This document shows, in pieces, positions 34,192-43,103 of a stretch of 64,000 bases of DNA. The translations under genes were made by a program, and so were the position numbers. Every line of letters begins with the position of its first letter. The stretch's first letter is position 1. The stretch comes from Selenomonadaceae bacterium (GTDB lineage: Bacteria; Bacillota; Negativicutes; Selenomonadales; Selenomonadaceae): NCBI GenBank assembly GCA_030523645.1, contig JAUNIB010000006.1:42155-106154 (forward strand), given 5' to 3'. Below the pieces are notes generated by a model. The model worked only from the letters and a program-made list of their open reading frames with translations, was not told the origin of the DNA and searched no databases.

Positions 34192-34689
34192 ATGGCCGAG
34201 AGAGACAAATCAGCGGAAAATCTCACCCTTTTGGGCAGTCAAGGGACGAAGTACAGCTTTGACTACGACCCTAAGGTATTGGAAACATTTCAGAATCGTC
34301 ATCCCAATCGTGATTACTGGGTGAAGTTCAACTGCCCGGAGTTCACCAGTCTGTGCCCGATAACCGGTCAGCCTGACTTTGCCACGATATATATTTCCTA
34401 CATCCCGGAGGAGCGCATGGTAGAGAGCAAGTCCCTGAAGCTCTATCTGTTCAGCTTCCGCAATCATGGCGATTTCCATGAGGATGTGGTGAACATCATT
34501 ATGAACGACCTGATAAAGCTGATGGAGCCGCGATATATCGAGGTATGGGGAAAGTTCCTGCCCCGAGGCGGCATTTCCATTGACCCGTATGCCAACTATG
34601 GCCGGCCGGGGACGAAATACGAGAAGCTGGCCTGGGACAGGCTGGCTATGCATGACATCAACGGTCCGGAGAAGATAGACAACCGATAA
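34192..34689 (+). CDS. queF: NADPH-dependent 7-cyano-7-deazaguanine reductase
   Basis: A type I (single-domain) QueF of 165 residues that reduces preQ0 to preQ1 in queuosine synthesis. The catalytic Cys is in [15 protein letters not shown] (near residue 53), the QueF motif [21 protein letters not shown] follows, and [14 protein letters not shown] ends the substrate pocket. GAAGGAG precedes the ATG. Other queuosine genes are not in the window. Confidence 0.95.
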   Translation: MAERDKSAENLTLLGSQGTKYSFDYDPKVLETFQNRHPNRDYWVKFNCPEFTSLCPITGQPDFATIYISYIPEERMVESKSLKLYLFSFRNHGDFHEDVVNIIMNDLIKLMEPRYIEVWGKFLPRGGISIDPYANYGRPGTKYEKLAWDRLAMHDINGPEKIDNR

Positions 34690-34698
34690 TCAATACAG

Positions 34699-34744
34699 AA
34701 GGCTCCCCTTTAGGGGGCTGGCGGCGCAGCCGCCTGAGGGGTGA
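34699..34744 (+). repeat. Half copy of the AAGGCTCCCC...GAGGGGTGA module
   Basis: Nearly identical to 9703-9749 inside copy F; contains GGCGGCGCAGCCGCC as an inner palindrome. It ends 15 bases before the cobA ATG, so it forms most of that gene's leader. Confidence 0.65.
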
Positions 34745-34759
34745 AAAGGAGAAATCACC

Positions 34760-35332
34760 ATGCTTCAAATATATACCGGCGGCGGTAAGGGCAAGACCAC
34801 CGCAGCCATCGGCATTGCAATCCGTATGCTGGGCACCGGACGGAAGGTCTATATGATGCAATTTATGAAGAGCCTGGCCTACAGTGAGCAGAAGATACTG
34901 CAGGGATTTGCCCCGCAGCTTACGCTGAGGACTACCGGTAAGCCCTTTTTCATCGCCGCCGAGGGTATGCTCAGCGAGGAAGAAAAGAAGGCGTGGGGTG
35001 ACGAGGTGGTAATATTCCCGCCGGGAGAGCCGCCGGCGGACTATGTGGCAATGGTAGAGGCGGGACTTCGGGAAGCAAAAGAGGCCATTGCCGGGGGAGA
35101 CTACGGCCTGGTTATTCTTGACGAGCTGAATGTTTCCCTGTTCTTCGGGCTGGCGAAGCGGGAGAGCGCAGAGGACTTCATTGACAGTCTGCCGGAGAGT
35201 ACGGAGCTGGTAATCACCGGCCGCAATGCTCCGGACTGGCTGATAGAGCGGGCAGACCTCGTAACCGAAATGAAAGAGATAAAGCATTACTACACGAAGG
35301 GTGTAGAAGCTCGCCGTGGAATAGAAAATTGA
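34760..35332 (+). CDS. cobA: Corrinoid (cob(I)alamin) adenosyltransferase, CobA/BtuR type
   Basis: A protein of 190 residues. The P-loop is YTGGGKGKTTAAIG at residues 5-18 and QFMKS follows, as in CobA/CobO enzymes. DYGLVILDELNVSLFFGL (near residue 115) is the Walker-B-like stretch and LVITGRNAPDWLIERADLVTEM the C-terminal signature. It transfers the adenosyl group of ATP to cobalt to make adenosylcobalamin. AAGGAG precedes the ATG. A repeat half copy separates it from queF. Confidence 0.95.
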   Translation: MLQIYTGGGKGKTTAAIGIAIRMLGTGRKVYMMQFMKSLAYSEQKILQGFAPQLTLRTTGKPFFIAAEGMLSEEEKKAWGDEVVIFPPGEPPADYVAMVEAGLREAKEAIAGGDYGLVILDELNVSLFFGLAKRESAEDFIDSLPESTELVITGRNAPDWLIERADLVTEMKEIKHYYTKGVEARRGIEN

Positions 35333-35341
35333 ATTGATGGA

Positions 35342-35482
35342 CTCGTAAATACAGTCCCACAGAAACACATTTTCATTCGGTTATACACGCAACGGTACTA
35401 AGTTCCTGCTTCGCAAGCCTGCTTGCAGGGCACTAAGTACAGGCGTGTATAAACGGTTTCTTTAGGGACTGCATTTTACGAG
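35342..35482 (+). repeat. Intergenic palindromic element (family copy C)
   Basis: CTCGTAAATaCAGTCCC at the left pairs with GGGACTGCATTTTACGAG at the right (ends at 35482) with small irregularities. Inside, TTATACACGCAACGGTACTAAG pairs with CTAAGTACAGGCGTGTATAA. GGAATTACATTAA follows, as after copy B. It lies between cobA and the murA promoter. Confidence 0.8.
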
Positions 35483-35574
35483 GAATTACATTAAGGTTGA
35501 GACGGCGCAGCCGTCTCTTTTTGGGTCAATATTCCCAGAAATAGTCAATATGTAGGATTGCAGGATATTTTATG

Positions 35575-35603
35575 TTGCAGGCTTGAAATTTCAATGCTAT
35601 TAT
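35575..35603 (+). promoter_or_regulatory. Probable promoter of murA
   Basis: TTGCAG (35575-35580), a 17-base spacer and TATTAT (35598-35603), about 65 bases before the murA ATG. Confidence 0.5.
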
Positions 35604-35668
35604 ATAGTAGATTATGTGTGCCACAGGCATTCAATACCACCACTTTTGATTTGGGGTAATTATTTTAT

Positions 35669-36934
35669 ATGGAACGACTTGTAATTAACGGCGGAAATCG
35701 GCTGGAGGGTCGGGTAAAGATCTCCGGTGCCAAAAATGCAGTTCTGCCAATCATAGCAGCAACACTGCTGGGAGAGGGACAGCCCAGTCGGCTCGAAGAA
35801 GTCCCTAATCTTGAAGATGTACATACAATTTCGCAGGTGCTGTCAGAAATGGGCATCGGCGCGAATTTCGATGAGAATGAGCATACTCTGGCTGTTGATG
35901 CCACCGAGCTGAACTGCTGGGAGGCTCCTTATGAGCTGGTACGCAAGATGCGCGCCTCCTTCCTTGTCATGGGCCCGCTGCTGGCTCGTCTCGGTCATGC
36001 CCGTATTTCTCTGCCCGGCGGCTGTGCTATCGGCACCCGTCCCATTGATTTGCATTTGAAGGGCTTTGAGGCTCTCGGTGCAAAAATCGAAATCGGTCAC
36101 GGCTTCATTGATGCCTCTGCCCCCAATGGGCTGAAGGGCGCCCGGATTTATCTTGACTTCCCCAGCGTCGGTGCTACCGAGAATATCATGATGGCAGCAG
36201 CCTTGGCTGAGGGTACTACCATTCTGGAAAACCCGGCGCAGGAGCCGGAGATTATCGACCTGGCGAACTTCCTCAATGTCATGGGCTCCAAAGTTCGCGG
36301 TGCCGGTACCAATGTAATAAAGATTGAAGGCGTAGACCGTCTGCACGGTGCTGTATATACCGTTATTCCCGACCGCATTGAGGCGGGAACCTACATGGTA
36401 GCTGCAGCAATGACCGGCGGTGATGTCTATATAGAGAATGCTATCTGTGAGCACCTGAAGCCGGTTATCGCCAAGCTGAAGGAAGCCGGTGCCATCATCG
36501 AGGAAGATGTTGATGTGGTCCGGGTCAGAGCTGAGAAGCGTCTGAAGGCCGTAGATATCAAGACAATGCCTTATCCCGGTTTCCCCACGGATATGCAGGC
36601 TCAGTTCATGGCTATGCTGGCCGTGTCCGAGGGCGTGGGCATGGTGACGGAGACGGTCTTCGAGAACCGCTTCATGCATGTAGACGAGCTGAAGCGCATG
36701 GGTGCCACCATAAAGATTGATGGCCGTACCTCTCTTGTTGAGGGAGTTGACTCTCTTACCGGCTGTCAGGTGAAGGCTACCGACCTCCGCGCCGGAGCTG
36801 CCATGGTTTTGGCAGGACTGGTGGCAGAGGGGACCACTTATGTCGGCTATATTCATCATATCGACCGAGGCTATGACCGGCTGGTAGAAAAGCTGGTCTC
36901 CCTTGGTGCGGACATTAAGCGGGTATCTGATTAA
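35669..36934 (+). CDS. murA: UDP-N-acetylglucosamine 1-carboxyvinyltransferase
   Basis: MurA of 421 residues, an inside-out alpha/beta-barrel that adds enolpyruvate to UDP-GlcNAc in the first committed step of peptidoglycan synthesis. Signature regions are [16 protein letters not shown] (N-terminus, Lys-Asn pair), [20 protein letters not shown] with catalytic Cys119 (the fosfomycin target), [19 protein letters not shown] and the C-terminal [17 protein letters not shown]. The residue at the fosfomycin site is the sensitive Cys. A terminator follows. Confidence 0.97.
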   Translation: MERLVINGGNRLEGRVKISGAKNAVLPIIAATLLGEGQPSRLEEVPNLEDVHTISQVLSEMGIGANFDENEHTLAVDATELNCWEAPYELVRKMRASFLVMGPLLARLGHARISLPGGCAIGTRPIDLHLKGFEALGAKIEIGHGFIDASAPNGLKGARIYLDFPSVGATENIMMAAALAEGTTILENPAQEPEIIDLANFLNVMGSKVRGAGTNVIKIEGVDRLHGAVYTVIPDRIEAGTYMVAAAMTGGDVYIENAICEHLKPVIAKLKEAGAIIEEDVDVVRVRAEKRLKAVDIKTMPYPGFPTDMQAQFMAMLAVSEGVGMVTETVFENRFMHVDELKRMGATIKIDGRTSLVEGVDSLTGCQVKATDLRAGAAMVLAGLVAEGTTYVGYIHHIDRGYDRLVEKLVSLGADIKRVSD

Positions 36935-36952
36935 AATATCATAATGAATTAG

Positions 36953-36984
36953 ACGGACAGGCGATGAACCTGTCCGTTTCCTTT
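36953..36984 (+). terminator. Terminator after murA
   Basis: ACGGACAGG/CCTGTCCGT with a seven-base loop, then TTCCTTT. Its stem covers the first codons of the longest frame of the next gene, which argues for the later start of that gene. Confidence 0.85.
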
Positions 36985-37014
36985 AAAGGATATTTTGTGA
37001 AAGGGATTGAAGAT

Positions 37015-38766
37015 ATGAAGAAGCTCGTAAAAACTTTGGCTTTTGGTGCAGTCTTGGCGGCTGTCGGAGCCGGAAATGCTTTGGCTAACCCGGTGATGCC
37101 GGTAGTACCTGGCCCCAAACCGCCACCAGGGCCGTTGCTTCCAGTCTGGTATGGACAATACGGAGCCTTTGCTTCTGCGACCGGCGAAGTAGCCACCACC
37201 TCTGCCAGCGCTGCCTTCAGCTCCGCCGGTCAGGGGCTGGGCATGATGAAGACCATCACCACCGAGAAGATTACCTGGCGTCCCTTCATCCTCAATGCCG
37301 AAGGTCTGTCCATGCAGGACAATCTGGAGCTGGTGGATGTAATCATCAACAATAAATCAAGGGTCAGCGAGAACGCCATTCGCCGTGAATTGGGAAAGGT
37401 TAAGCCCGGTAAGACAGTAAAGCTCTCCGATGTGGAGAAGGGCGGCCTGCTGATTGGTGACCTTGCCGATGCCATGTGCATTATCAATGTAATGCCGGCA
37501 GAGGCTCCAATGATGCAGCCTGGTCAGCCGCCGCAGGGTCGTCCTCCTCAGGGGGAGCCGCCTGTAGGAAAGCCAGCTCGGCCGCCTATGAATATGGGTG
37601 CCGGTGCACCTCCTGCCGGTATGGCTCAGCCACCTGCCGGTGAGAAGAAGTCCGTAGTTTCTCCCTCCGGCCGCTATCGCCTTATCGTGACGGTAGTTCC
37701 CAAGGGAAAGGATATCTGGGGAGCAATCGGCTTCGGCAACGGCGGCTATAAGTACACTGGCCGCTATCAGGGTACTCTGATGGTAAATGCGGCAAACCTT
37801 GCCAAGCAGGGTGATGTCCTCACTATCGGCGGTCTCTATACCGGCAGCGATGAACGCAGCGGCATTATTAATTACAGCCTGCCGGCACTGGCACAGGGAG
37901 GCCGCTTCGATTTCTTCTATCAGCGAACTTCCTACAGTGCGGGGGATATGTATGAATTCCTCGGCATTGATGGTGTTGGCAACACATTGCGATTTGGTTA
38001 TCATCAGAATCTGACCCGCCATCAGAATCACAATCTCTACATGGATTTCCTCGTTACCAGAAAGCAGACAGGCTCCATTGTTAATGGTATAGCTATTTAT
38101 GGGCAGCCCCGCAGCGAGGGAACGAAGCGCTCTCATGCCTTCACTCTCGGCTTCCGCGGTGATTTCACCGACAAGTGGGCCGGCGGAGGAAAGACAAACT
38201 GGGGTATCAGCTACACGCAGGGCGTATTTAATCCCATGGCTAGTTTCGCTGCCCGTGACCCAAGACCAACCGGTCATGATACTGCCGGAGCCTTCGGCCG
38301 GTGGAATTTCTCTTTGAACAGGGAGCAGCATCTGGCCAAAAATCTGAAGCTGTTTGTGGGAGTAGATGCCCAGTATACAAACAACGATTTGGACAGCGCA
38401 GAGCGGATGATTTTGGGCGGTCCTCTGGGTGTACGGGCCTACGGTGTGTCGGAGGCCAGCGGCAATCGTGCTATCCTCGGCAAGATGGAGCTGCGCTGGA
38501 CTCTGCCCAAGGCACCGAAGGACAGAAACAACTGGGAGCTTATCGCCTTCGTAGACGGTGCTTCCTCCCGGGTACAGACTCATCCCAATGCGGCCGACCG
38601 CCGCAACAACCGGGAGATATACGGCTGGGGTCTCGGCGTCAACTGGCGCAACGACGATGACTGGATGGCCCGGGTGGCCTGGGCAAGACCTCTCGGCAAT
38701 AATGACCCGCTGACGGAGCGGAAGCGGTCAAGCCGGGTGTGGTTCCAGCTCTTCAAATTCTTTTAA
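37015..38766 (+). CDS. FhaC/ShlB-like outer-membrane translocator with POTRA region
   Basis: A protein of about 583 residues (ATG 37015; GTG 36997 with AAAGGA upstream is an alternative). A signal peptide ends in GNALA. A POTRA-like domain (about 85-155: WRPFILNAEGLSMQDNLELV; LSDVEKGGLLIGDLADAMC) is interrupted or followed by a Pro/Gly-rich segment (about 160-210: QPPQGRPPQG). Then comes a beta-barrel domain of about 370 residues with WGAIGFGNGGYKYTGRYQG, RAYGVSEASG and a C-terminal strand ending FKFF. FhaC/ShlB proteins secrete large TpsA exoproteins; no TpsA partner is adjacent. Confidence 0.8.
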   Translation: MKKLVKTLAFGAVLAAVGAGNALANPVMPVVPGPKPPPGPLLPVWYGQYGAFASATGEVATTSASAAFSSAGQGLGMMKTITTEKITWRPFILNAEGLSMQDNLELVDVIINNKSRVSENAIRRELGKVKPGKTVKLSDVEKGGLLIGDLADAMCIINVMPAEAPMMQPGQPPQGRPPQGEPPVGKPARPPMNMGAGAPPAGMAQPPAGEKKSVVSPSGRYRLIVTVVPKGKDIWGAIGFGNGGYKYTGRYQGTLMVNAANLAKQGDVLTIGGLYTGSDERSGIINYSLPALAQGGRFDFFYQRTSYSAGDMYEFLGIDGVGNTLRFGYHQNLTRHQNHNLYMDFLVTRKQTGSIVNGIAIYGQPRSEGTKRSHAFTLGFRGDFTDKWAGGGKTNWGISYTQGVFNPMASFAARDPRPTGHDTAGAFGRWNFSLNREQHLAKNLKLFVGVDAQYTNNDLDSAERMILGGPLGVRAYGVSEASGNRAILGKMELRWTLPKAPKDRNNWELIAFVDGASSRVQTHPNAADRRNNREIYGWGLGVNWRNDDDWMARVAWARPLGNNDPLTERKRSSRVWFQLFKFF

Positions 38767-38771
38767 TAACG

Positions 38772-38817
38772 CAGGGGCTGTGAAAAATGAGCAATCATTT
38801 TTCACAGCCCCTGTTTT
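38772..38817. terminator. Terminator after the FhaC-like gene (shared-tip family)
   Basis: A 19-bp stem (38772-38790 with 38795-38813) with a GCAA loop and T-tail. The tip is the reverse complement of the one at 33563; the base CAGGGGCTGTG is unique. Confidence 0.88.
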
Positions 38818-38838
38818 AATGTACAGCTATTTCCTTTT

Positions 38839-39612
38839 TTATTTTTTCATAAGCTCCTTCAGAGGAACCGAGACAAAGGCGTCTCCGGTGGAACTGTTTG
38901 TTATGGTACCCGGCGGATAAATAGCAATCAGATAGTCCCCTGCAATATACCAGCCGTCCTCAACCTGAGCGGAGCAGAAGTCATAGACATGAGCACCGAA
39001 ATCAGGGGACAGACCGTCCTTGTAATTGGAGTTCGGCAAAAAGTGCTGAATATAGACGGCGATTTTGTCGGCAATGGCATTGTTGCCGCCGAAGGCATCG
39101 GCCAGTGAAAGGCGGCGGCCGGTATTGGCATCGAAGGTGGCGGCGTAAACGATGGCTTTCCTTTGCCCGATGATAGAGGAGACTTCTCTGGTTATGAGTG
39201 ATACGGTGCCTCTGGCGGGAGTCTCTATCAGGTCGGTAGTCATGGTGTAGCCGTTGCCGGTGTTCTGGAGGGATTTGCCGCCTACAGAGGGCGCTTTTTG
39301 ACTTTTGTCTTTGGTGAAGCTGTCGCTTTCGGCAGCGCCGGCCTTCCATGCCTCGTATATCAGCGCCATGTCGGTCTCCAGCGACTTGCACTTTTGAAGG
39401 AAACGGCGGTGCTTCAAATCAAGATAGGAAGCGGCGATTTTTTCGACGGCATCGCTGCCCTTCTGCTCGGGGACTTCAAAGGTAGATGTGCAGAGGACGG
39501 CACCGTCCCGGCCGTGAATATTTACCGAGTCGGCAACGGTGGAGGCACTGGCGGCGGAGGTATACAGCAGCAGGGCGGCAATCAGCGCCGGTATTCTTTT
39601 GGGAGCTTTCAT
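38839..39612 (-). CDS. Secreted DUF3298/RsiV-like protein
   Basis: A protein of 257 residues; ATG at 39612 is chosen because AGGAGG lies upstream. A signal peptide (IPALIAALLLYTSAASA) is followed by a conserved core: YLDLKHRRFLQKCKSLETDM near residue 65, ISSIIGQRKAIVYAATFDANTGRRLSLADAF (typical of the DUF3298 domain: a strand, then T-G-x-x-L-x-L-x-D) and a final DYLIAIYPPGTI strand. DUF3298 domains occur in anti-sigma factor RsiV, which binds lysozyme, but there is no membrane anchor or anti-sigma region here. It follows ubiX by 11 bases. Confidence 0.65.
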   Translation of the reverse strand: MKAPKRIPALIAALLLYTSAASASTVADSVNIHGRDGAVLCTSTFEVPEQKGSDAVEKIAASYLDLKHRRFLQKCKSLETDMALIYEAWKAGAAESDSFTKDKSQKAPSVGGKSLQNTGNGYTMTTDLIETPARGTVSLITREVSSIIGQRKAIVYAATFDANTGRRLSLADAFGGNNAIADKIAVYIQHFLPNSNYKDGLSPDFGAHVYDFCSAQVEDGWYIAGDYLIAIYPPGTITNSSTGDAFVSVPLKELMKK

Positions 39613-39623
39613 TTTATGTCCTC

Positions 39624-40193
39624 CTATTTCCAAGGCTTGTAGTCTCTGGGAGTCAGGCCGAAGCGACGAAGAATTGTGCCGAGGTGGGCGATTATCTGCT
39701 CATCTACCGTGGAAGCGCCCTTGTAGAAGGTGAGTATAGGCGGCACGATGACGGCACCCGCTTCCTTGCAGGCCAGCAGATTTTTCAGATGTATGAGCGA
39801 GAGGGGGGCCTCCCGGGGGGAAAGAACCAGAGGCCGGCCTTCCTTCAGACAGACATCGGCGGCTCTCAGCAGCAGATTGTCACTGAAGCCGTTGGCTATG
39901 CCAGCCAGGGTCTTCATGCTGCAGGGAAGAACTATCATACCGTCGGTGATGAATGAGCCGCTGGCAATGGCCGCGGTAAAGTCATCAATGTCGTAGGTGA
40001 TATCAGCCAGAGAAAGAAGTCTGTCAATGGTGACCTCGGTCTCATTTTGCAGCGTTATTAGGGCACTGTTGGTGAGAACGAGGTGTGTCTCCACCTGAGG
40101 AAATTCTTTCATTACTTCCAGCAGGCGGCAGCCCATGATGACGCCGGAGGCGCCGGTTATCCCGATTATTATGCGTTTCTTTTGCTCAGTCAT
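39624..40193 (-). CDS. ubiX: UbiX/Pad-type flavin prenyltransferase
   Basis: A protein of 189 residues starting at ATG 40193 (AAAGGAA upstream). The N-terminal FMN loop is IIIGITGASGVIMGCRLLE. SGSFITDGMIVLPCSMKTLAGIANGFSDNLLLRAADVCLKE (residues about 80-120) and RPLVLSPREAPLSLIHLKNL are diagnostic of UbiX. It prenylates FMN to make the cofactor of UbiD-type decarboxylases. No ubiD partner is nearby. The order suggests an operon with the downstream DUF3298-like gene. Confidence 0.93.
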   Translation of the reverse strand: MTEQKKRIIIGITGASGVIMGCRLLEVMKEFPQVETHLVLTNSALITLQNETEVTIDRLLSLADITYDIDDFTAAIASGSFITDGMIVLPCSMKTLAGIANGFSDNLLLRAADVCLKEGRPLVLSPREAPLSLIHLKNLLACKEAGAVIVPPILTFYKGASTVDEQIIAHLGTILRRFGLTPRDYKPWK

Positions 40194-40271
40194 GGTCAAA
40201 TTCCTTTCGGTTCTTTTCGTATTTTAACTGTAATGCAAGACGAAAGCAAGATAAAATGACCTTCTATCCTA

Positions 40272-40300
40272 TTGCCAAAGATTAATTTTTGTTATATATT
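40272..40300 (+). promoter_or_regulatory. Probable promoter of the mbl-flagellar cluster
   Basis: TTGCCA (40272-40277), 17 bases, TATATT (40295-40300), 55 bases before the mbl ATG. Confidence 0.5.
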
Positions 40301-40355
40301 AATCAATGGACAACTGTCTGTAAATATAATTAAGTAAGTTGGAAGGTTTGCAGAA

Positions 40356-41387
40356 ATGTTTGGCATGAATATGGATATTGGCGTAGACCTGGGTACCGCG
40401 AATGTGCTGGTATATGTCCGCGGTAAGGGAATCGTACTGCGGGAGCCCTCGGTCGTCGCCGTGAACAGAGATACAAAGGAAATCCTCGCTGTCGGCGAAG
40501 AAGCGAAGCGGATGATTGGCCGTACTCCGGGCAACATTCAGGCTATCCGTCCCCTGCGGGACGGGGTTATCGCCGATTACAACATCACCGAGGCAATGCT
40601 CCGCTATTTCATCGAGCGGGTCATCGGCCGGCGGATTGTCTTCCGTCCCCGGATTATGATTTGCGTTCCCTCCGGTGTCACCATGGTAGAGCAGCGGGCG
40701 GTGCAGGAGGCTGCTGAGCAGGCCGGCGCCCGTCATACGCAGCTCATCGAGGAGCCTATGGCCGCGGCAATCGGTGCCGGTCTGCCGGTAGGTGATGCCA
40801 CCGGCTCCATGGTAGTGGACATTGGCGGCGGTACCACCGATATAGCAGTTATCAGCCTTGGCGGTATCGTTACCAAGGCGAGCATCAGAGTAGCCGGCGA
40901 CAAGCTGGACGAGGCAATCATCAGCTACATCCGCCGTACCGGCAGCGTTCTCATCGGTGAGCGGACGGCAGAGGAAATAAAGTACAAGGTATCGGCAGCA
41001 TTCCCCACCGCCAGAGATGCGGTACTGGAGGTAAAGGGCCGTGACCTGTTGACCGGTCTGCCGAAGCTCATGCAGGTGACGACGGCTCAGGCCAGCGAGG
41101 CTATCGCCGAGCATGTTCAGGCTATCGTCGATGAGGTAAAGAGCGTACTGGAAAAGACTCCTCCGGAGCTGGCCAGCGATATTGCCGAGCGCGGTATCGT
41201 CCTCACCGGCGGCGGCGCTATGCTCTACGGTCTGGACAAGCGTATCGCCTATGAGACGAAGGTGCCGGTCTTCGTAGCGGAGGATCCGCTCTCCTGCGTA
41301 GCCATCGGTACAGGTAAGGCTCTCGACTACATGGGGCACATGGATGACGGTGTTCCCATTTCCCTGAGCTTTAATCGCAGAGGATAA
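40356..41387 (+). CDS. mbl: MreB/Mbl-like rod-shape actin homologue
   Basis: A protein of 343 residues with the actin-ATPase motifs: phosphate 1 [20 protein letters not shown], phosphate 2 [19 protein letters not shown] and the adenosine motif [18 protein letters not shown]. MreB family landmarks [14 protein letters not shown] and [16 protein letters not shown] are present. It forms filaments under the membrane that guide lateral wall synthesis. In Bacillus mbl precedes the rod genes flhO-flhP, and the same order occurs here, so Mbl is the preferred name over MreB; no mreC/D follow. Confidence 0.88.
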   Translation: MFGMNMDIGVDLGTANVLVYVRGKGIVLREPSVVAVNRDTKEILAVGEEAKRMIGRTPGNIQAIRPLRDGVIADYNITEAMLRYFIERVIGRRIVFRPRIMICVPSGVTMVEQRAVQEAAEQAGARHTQLIEEPMAAAIGAGLPVGDATGSMVVDIGGGTTDIAVISLGGIVTKASIRVAGDKLDEAIISYIRRTGSVLIGERTAEEIKYKVSAAFPTARDAVLEVKGRDLLTGLPKLMQVTTAQASEAIAEHVQAIVDEVKSVLEKTPPELASDIAERGIVLTGGGAMLYGLDKRIAYETKVPVFVAEDPLSCVAIGTGKALDYMGHMDDGVPISLSFNRRG

Positions 41388-41415
41388 TAAATTTCAAATC
41401 TTGAGGTGAAATAAT

Positions 41416-42216
41416 ATGTGGCGTGGATTATATACTGCGGGCGTCGGCATGATGACCCAAATGAGCCGCACATCCGTTATTTCCAATAACTTGGCGAATG
41501 CAGCAACCTCCGGCTTCAAGCGTGACCGGGTGGTGGACGAGGAATTCGGCCCCATGCTTATCCGCCGTATAAATGATGATGACCCCAACGGGGATATCAC
41601 CCGCATAAAGCAGTTCCATGTAGGCGATACCATTCCCCCGGTGGTGGGAAATCTCGGTCTCGGTGCCCAGACGGCGGAAATCGTTACGGATTTGAGCCAG
41701 GGCAGCATGCAGGACACAGGAAATCAGCTTGACCTGGCCATTGCCGGCAGCGGCTTCTTCGCAGTAGCTACTCCTCAGGGTGTACGCTACACCAGAGACG
41801 GCAGCTTTACCCGGGCAGCCAACGGTGATATCGTCAATCACCGTGGTGAGACGGTCCTCAATCAGCAGGGCCGGGCAATAAACATCCCCCAGAACGCTAC
41901 GAGAATTTCCGTAGGCCATGACGGCACCGTCTTTGCCGACGGCGAGCAGATGGGAACCCTGCAGCTTGTGGAGTTCGATGACCCCAGAGCGGCAGTAAAG
42001 GAAGGGGACAACCACTATGTGGCCCGCCCCGGCGCCCGTCCTATGCCGGCTACCGGCTCCATTGAGCAGGGTGTGCTGGAAATGTCCAACGCCAATGTCA
42101 TCAACGAAATGGTAGAGCTGATAGACAACTACCGCATCTACGAGGCAAATTCCCGGGCGGTAACAACTCAGGATACAATGCTTGACCACTCTGTAAATCA
42201 GGTCGGTCGGCTGTAA
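41416..42216 (+). CDS. flgF: Flagellar basal-body rod protein FlgF (FlhO-like)
   Basis: A protein of 266 residues. The N-terminal rod motif MRGLYTAGVGMM-like start and TSVISNNLANAATSGFKRDR match the flagellar basal-body rod family. The central part shows the FlgE/F/G beta domain (GSGFFAVATPQGVRYTRDGSF), and the C-terminal helix ends NVINEMVELIDNYRIYEANSRAVTTQD. With FlgG it forms the rod that crosses the periplasm. It lies 28 bases after mbl. Confidence 0.9.
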   Translation: MWRGLYTAGVGMMTQMSRTSVISNNLANAATSGFKRDRVVDEEFGPMLIRRINDDDPNGDITRIKQFHVGDTIPPVVGNLGLGAQTAEIVTDLSQGSMQDTGNQLDLAIAGSGFFAVATPQGVRYTRDGSFTRAANGDIVNHRGETVLNQQGRAINIPQNATRISVGHDGTVFADGEQMGTLQLVEFDDPRAAVKEGDNHYVARPGARPMPATGSIEQGVLEMSNANVINEMVELIDNYRIYEANSRAVTTQDTMLDHSVNQVGRL

Positions 42217-42299
42217 GATAAAAAAGTAATATCTTGAAGGATTCAGAATAACAAAAGGGATTTTGATAGAAACACTGAGAAACAAAGGAGCTTTTTATC

Positions 42300-43094
42300 A
42301 TGATGAGATCATTATGGTCCGCAGCCTCCGGCATGAAGGCACAGCAGACCAACATGGATGTTGTATCCCACAATCTGGCAAATGTTAATACCTTCGGCAA
42401 CAAGAAGGTCCGCGCAGAGTTTCAGGATCTTCTCTATCAGACACTCCGTCAGGCCGGTGCCGAGAGCGGAGCTGACTCCCGCTATCCCACCGCTCTGCAG
42501 GTGGGTCTCGGTGTAAAGGTGGCTGCTACCCAGCGCATGTTCACTCAGGGCAACCTCCAGTCTACGGAAAATCCGCTGGATGTAGCTATCGAGGGTGAGG
42601 GATTTTTCCGGGTAGAGCTGCCGGATGGCACGATTGCCTACACCCGTGACGGCTCCTTCAAGCTGGATGAGCAGCGCCGTCTCGTAACCTCTGACGGCTA
42701 TCCTCTGGCTGACGGTATTACTATCGATGAGAATGCACCGCTGGACTCTATCGTTATTGCTTCCGACGGCCGTGTCTCTGCTACGCCGGCCGGTGAAACC
42801 GCCGCTGCCGTAGCCGGACAGATTACTCTGGCCCGCTTTGTAAACCCGGCCGGTCTTACTGCCCGGGGCAAGAACCTCTTTACCGTAACCGATGCTTCCG
42901 GCGAAGCACTGGAAGGCAACCCCGGTGATGACGGTGCCGGTACTCTCGTTCAGAATGTAATCGAGATGTCCAATGTTCAGGTAGTTGAGGAAATGGTCAA
43001 CATGATTGTTGCTCAGCGTGCCTACGAGTCTGATGCAAAGGCAATAACCACCAGCGATTCCATGCTGGAAATTGCCAATGGTCTGAAGCGCTGA
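42300..43094 (+). CDS. flgG: Flagellar basal-body distal rod protein FlgG
   Basis: A protein of 264 residues. The start [20 protein letters not shown] and [21 protein letters not shown], then [26 protein letters not shown] and the end [30 protein letters not shown] are those of FlgG. It forms the distal rod that passes through the P and L rings. Length is normal. The following genes encode those rings. Confidence 0.95.
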   Translation: MMRSLWSAASGMKAQQTNMDVVSHNLANVNTFGNKKVRAEFQDLLYQTLRQAGAESGADSRYPTALQVGLGVKVAATQRMFTQGNLQSTENPLDVAIEGEGFFRVELPDGTIAYTRDGSFKLDEQRRLVTSDGYPLADGITIDENAPLDSIVIASDGRVSATPAGETAAAVAGQITLARFVNPAGLTARGKNLFTVTDASGEALEGNPGDDGAGTLVQNVIEMSNVQVVEEMVNMIVAQRAYESDAKAITTSDSMLEIANGLKR

Positions 43095-43103
43095 TAAATA
43101 GTT

